This document shows, in pieces, positions 6,368 through 8,868 of a stretch of 8,868 nucleotides of DNA (within the stretch, counting starts at the first letter, position 1; each line of letters starts with the position of its first letter). The position numbers and the translations under genes were made by a program. The DNA comes from CAZTZL01 sp964537715 (GTDB lineage Bacteria; Zhuqueibacterota; QNDG01; DSAB01), in the NCBI GenBank assembly GCA_964537715.1, contig CAZIAH010000140.1, positions 1 to 8,868 of the forward strand, given 5' to 3'. The notes beneath the pieces are model-generated. The model searched no databases, had not been told where the DNA came from, and saw only the letters and a program-made list of their open reading frames with translations.

Positions 6368-7420
6368 TTAATCGATCCACTGATGCATCGGAAACAGTAA
6401 CACGTCCTGAATATGTGTTTTGTTGGACAGAAGCATGACCAACCGGTCCACACCGATGGACATTCCGGCCGAGGGCGGGAATCCCATTTTAAGTGCTTCG
6501 ATCAGTTCCTCGTCAAGGGGACAGGATTTTCCGGTAGCTGCCTGTACTTTCCGCTGTTCATGACTAAACCGTTCCTTCTGTTCCTCGGGATCAGTCAATT
6601 CGCTGTATCCGTTTGCAAGCTCTATACCGGCGATATAGAGTTCGACTCTTTCCGCCCATCCTGGTTGATCGGTTTTATTTCTGGCCATAAGTCCCAGCCG
6701 AGCGGGATAATCCGTCACGAAAGTCGGTTTCGGATAGCCGAGATGGGGTTCGATTTTCTCGAGAAAGATGCGGAAAAAAAGTGTTTCCCAGTCGTCTTCA
6801 ATCTGATAAGAAATATCCAGAATCGATGCGGATTCTCTCAGATCCTCGACGCGGTCCGATTTTTCGAGATCGTGAGCTGCGTGTTTGAGAAAAAGATCGC
6901 GGACCGTGACACATTCCCAGGGAAGGGACAGGTCGATTCGTGAATTTTGATAATCCATTGTTTGATCTGAAAGAATCGGATCGGATACAAATCGGATGAG
7001 CTCTTCCGTATCCTTTTGAATGTCGTGATAATCGGCGTCTGTGTGGTACCATTCCAGCATGGTAAATTCGGGATTGTGCAAGTGGGTCAATTCTCCGTCC
7101 CGGAATACTTTTCCCAGAAAGTAAATTTTCTCTGCACCCGCAGCCAACAATTTTTTCATGGCATGTTCGGGAGAAGTATGCATAAAAAGACGATGTGATT
7201 TTCCGTTAAAATCCCGGATATCCAGATCAATCGACCGAATGTTGTTATCCAATGTCGGATAGGGGGTCAGGAGCGGCGCGTCTATTTCCAAAAATCCGCG
7301 GCGGTTGAAAAAATCGCGGATGCGCTGTAAAATTTGTGAACGGATTCGGAACAATTCCCACGACAGTTTTTTTTGCGAAAGTCGATGCCAGTTTTGCTGA
7401 TGAAAATCGATGGATGTCAT
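6368..7420 (-). CDS. epmA: EpmA/GenX (PoxA)-type lysyl-tRNA synthetase paralogue
   Basis: A class II lysyl-tRNA synthetase-like catalytic domain of about 350 residues without the N-terminal anticodon-binding domain; E. coli EpmA has 325. EpmA attaches (R)-beta-lysine to a lysine of elongation factor P, helping ribosomes through proline stretches. Counting from the ATG at 7420, motif 1 lies around FFNRRGFLEIDAPLL (37-51). Motif 2 is FLGKVFRDGELTHLHNPEFTMLEWY (101-125), and the lysine-site block is GIELANGYSEL (265-275). Motif 3 is SAGMSIGVDRLVMLL (317-331). The residue just before IGVDR is Ser321, where E. coli EpmA has alanine and lysyl-tRNA synthetases glycine. No efp or epmB is in the window. 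A GTG at 7433-7435 abuts the upstream stop codon and would add five residues; neither start has a strong ribosome-binding site, so the ATG is a choice. It probably shares a transcript with the M20 gene. Confidence 0.88.
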   Translation of the reverse strand: MTSIDFHQQNWHRLSQKKLSWELFRIRSQILQRIRDFFNRRGFLEIDAPLLTPYPTLDNNIRSIDLDIRDFNGKSHRLFMHTSPEHAMKKLLAAGAEKIYFLGKVFRDGELTHLHNPEFTMLEWYHTDADYHDIQKDTEELIRFVSDPILSDQTMDYQNSRIDLSLPWECVTVRDLFLKHAAHDLEKSDRVEDLRESASILDISYQIEDDWETLFFRIFLEKIEPHLGYPKPTFVTDYPARLGLMARNKTDQPGWAERVELYIAGIELANGYSELTDPEEQKERFSHEQRKVQAATGKSCPLDEELIEALKMGFPPSAGMSIGVDRLVMLLSNKTHIQDVLLFPMHQWID

Positions 7421-7435
7421 GCTGCTCAAATTCAC

Positions 7436-8674
7436 TTATTTTTGGAGAAAAATATTGAGAAAGACTTTGGCATCGTTCAACACATTCTCTATAATACAAT
7501 ACTCATTTGGAGCATGTGCCATATCGTCAATGGTCGCCCAGCAGGCTGCAGGCAGATGGCGCTCCCGAAAATGTGCGGCGACTGTGCCGCCTCCGATTCC
7601 CATGGGTCTGGCCTCTCTTCCAAGAACGTCCTTGACTGCACGTTTCAAAGCCAGGACCACGGGGGCATCCGATGGCGTGGGTTCGGGAGCCGGAATCGAT
7701 TGGGGAGAGGAAAGCGTGATTTTAACTCCAAATTCTTTTTCCGTTTCATCTGCCCAGATTCGGATCTGCTCTTGAACTGTTTTCAACGGATACTCAGGCA
7801 GGATGCGGCAGTCGAAATAAAAAACGTCTTCCCCGGGAATGGTGTTGACATTGGGCACGTTCGGTTCCTTTTTGGTCGGTTCGAAAGTCGATCCCGGAGG
7901 ATCGTAAAGTGCATTCTTGCTTTCAAAAATACGATACAGATCGTTCATTTTCACCAGAAGATGGGCACCGGCTTTATGCGCGTTGATTCCCTTTTCCGGC
8001 ATGGAGGCGTGGGTTTGTTTGCCCTGTGTTTGAATTTTTAGCCACAGAATCGATTTTTCGGCAATTTCGATCATGGTTCCATCCGGATTGCCAGCATCGG
8101 GAATGATGATCAAATCCTGGGGACGAAAGAGATCGGGCCGTTTTTTCAGAACATGGCCGATGCCGTATTCAGAACCGGTCTCTTCGTCGGAAACAATCGC
8201 CAGTCCCACGTCATACTCAGCAAGAAGATTTTCATCCCTCAGCGCTTTGACAGCCAAAATGGAGGAGACCAGTCCCTGTTGATTGTCCTCGGTGCCGCGT
8301 CCGAACAATTTGCCGTTTTTTTCGATCACCTGATATGGATCGTTATCCCACAATGAGAGATCGCCAGGAGGAACGATGTCCATATGCGACATGATCCAGA
8401 TCGTTTTTACACTTGTTTTTCCGGTAAATTTGGCGAAAAGATTCGGACGGTATCCGCAGGGAACACGCGTGTCCGGTGCGTTGATCTCTTCCACGCTATC
8501 CGGTGAGATTTCTTCCAAGATCGTTTTGATAAACTCGGCTTTGTTCTTCTCTCCATCGCCTTCGTTGTCCGGTCCGAGACCAGGGATCGCGGTCAGTTCT
8601 TTTTGTATTTGAATCAAATATTTTTGATAGGTATCGATCCGCGAAAAAAGGGTATGAAGCGTTGTCGTATTCAT
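7436..8674 (-). CDS. M20-family zinc metallopeptidase (ArgE/DapE/dipeptidase type)
   Basis: This 412-residue cytoplasmic enzyme has the two-zinc M20 architecture: a catalytic domain split by a smaller dimerisation domain (about 205-325). Metal and catalytic residues are all visible: SHMDIVPPGD (H97, D99), GRGTEDNQQG (D130, bridging ligand), SDEETGSE (E164 as base, E165 as ligand), IPDAG (D193) and DDMAHAPNE (H387). HASMPEKGINAH (222-233) is the usual dimerisation-domain block. The family hydrolyses N-acyl amino acids, succinyl-diaminopimelate or dipeptides; the exact substrate cannot be read from the sequence, so argE or dapE is not assigned. The ATG at 8672-8674 is preceded by AGGAGA 8 bases upstream. 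It is the first gene of a probable two-gene transcript with epmA, whose GTG option begins directly after this stop codon. It is divergent from the tRNA gene. Confidence 0.92.
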   Translation of the reverse strand: MNTTTLHTLFSRIDTYQKYLIQIQKELTAIPGLGPDNEGDGEKNKAEFIKTILEEISPDSVEEINAPDTRVPCGYRPNLFAKFTGKTSVKTIWIMSHMDIVPPGDLSLWDNDPYQVIEKNGKLFGRGTEDNQQGLVSSILAVKALRDENLLAEYDVGLAIVSDEETGSEYGIGHVLKKRPDLFRPQDLIIIPDAGNPDGTMIEIAEKSILWLKIQTQGKQTHASMPEKGINAHKAGAHLLVKMNDLYRIFESKNALYDPPGSTFEPTKKEPNVPNVNTIPGEDVFYFDCRILPEYPLKTVQEQIRIWADETEKEFGVKITLSSPQSIPAPEPTPSDAPVVLALKRAVKDVLGREARPMGIGGGTVAAHFRERHLPAACWATIDDMAHAPNEYCIIENVLNDAKVFLNIFLQK

Positions 8675-8757
8675 GTTTCAAATCTCCTGAAAAAAAAATT
8701 TCGAGAATGAATCCTATATAAGCTAATAAATCCAGGATTAATTTCAAGGAAAAAAAC

Positions 8758-8786
8758 TTGCCTTTTTAAAGTTTATTTGATAAATT
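8758..8786 (+). promoter_or_regulatory. Possible promoter of the tRNA-Arg gene
   Basis: TTGCCT (8758-8763) and TAAATT (8781-8786) are spaced by 17 bases. Both boxes match 4 of 6 consensus bases. The predicted start, near 8793, lies just before the tRNA at 8798. Spacing and position fit well, but the surrounding DNA is AT-rich. Confidence 0.4.
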
Positions 8787-8797
8787 TTGTCGATCAA

Positions 8798-8868
8798 GCC
8801 CCAGTAGCTCAGTGGATAGAGCAGCGGTTTCCTAAACCGTTGGTCGCAGGTTCAACTCCTGCCTGGGG
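8798..8868 (+). tRNA. tRNA-Arg (CCT anticodon), cut by the window edge
   Basis: A full cloverleaf can be drawn: acceptor GCCCCAG (8798-8804), D arm GCTC/GAGC, anticodon stem GCGGT/ACCGT with loop TTCCTAA, 5-base variable region TGGTC, and T arm GCAGG-TTCAACT-CCTGC. The anticodon CCT reads AGG (arginine). The 3' acceptor strand CTGGGG ends at the last base of the window; the final pairing C and the discriminator base are missing, so whether CCA is encoded cannot be seen. It is transcribed away from the M20 gene. Confidence 0.95.

Noticed and set aside
6413..6943. Long plus-strand open frame of 176 residues opposite epmA
   Set aside because: It lies wholly inside the epmA gene on the other strand, has no family features and no suitable ribosome-binding site; it is a by-product of the codon pattern of epmA.
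7373..8041. Plus-strand open frame of 222 residues opposite the M20 gene
   Set aside because: The opposite strand encodes all M20 metal ligands in frame across this stretch; the plus-strand translation is rich in Cys, Arg and Phe without any domain.
8710..8739. AATCCT/AGGATT inverted repeat upstream of the M20 gene as an operator
   Set aside because: The arms are 6 bp with an 18-base gap in AT-rich DNA, which is expected by chance, and no regulator gene is nearby.

Overview
The window looks like a piece of a Gram-negative bacterial chromosome. It encodes a secreted glycine-rich, barrel-like protein, a Tat signal peptide and a Sec-type signal peptide. Coding DNA is of middling GC content, while the spacers are AT-rich and carry small palindromes and repeated words, as is common in uncultivated lineages of the FCB group and nearby candidate phyla. 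The lineage cannot be fixed from the sequence, so this placement is an impression.

All protein genes lie on the minus strand. Read in the direction of transcription, right to left: (1) At the right edge a tRNA-Arg (anticodon CCT) runs the other way, on the plus strand, and is cut 1-2 bases before its end. (2) An M20-family metallopeptidase gene is followed with almost no gap by an EpmA/GenX-type lysyl-tRNA synthetase paralogue. (3) A 424-bp non-coding spacer is rich in short direct and inverted repeats. (4) A tldD-tldE (pmbA) pair overlaps by 4 bp; TldD carries a clear twin-arginine signal peptide and TldE has none. (5) A 255-bp spacer holds further palindromes. (6) A 57-residue two-helix membrane protein gene lies 32 bp upstream of a gene for a secreted protein with a papain/C39/BtrH-like fold. 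(7) A short GIY-YIG-type protein gene has its own promoter and a strong hairpin behind it. (8) Last comes a gene for a predicted secreted, probably outer-membrane protein, ending in an intrinsic terminator.

The most informative points are the TldD/TldE pair, which may act outside the cytoplasm, and the small membrane protein plus secreted papain-like protein, a possible two-gene unit without a known function. Others are the GIY-YIG protein lacking its second signature tyrosine, and a palindrome present in two near-identical copies about 1 kb apart that flank the last gene. Nothing here is a CRISPR array, an insertion sequence or a phage region. No complete new system can be proved from the window alone.
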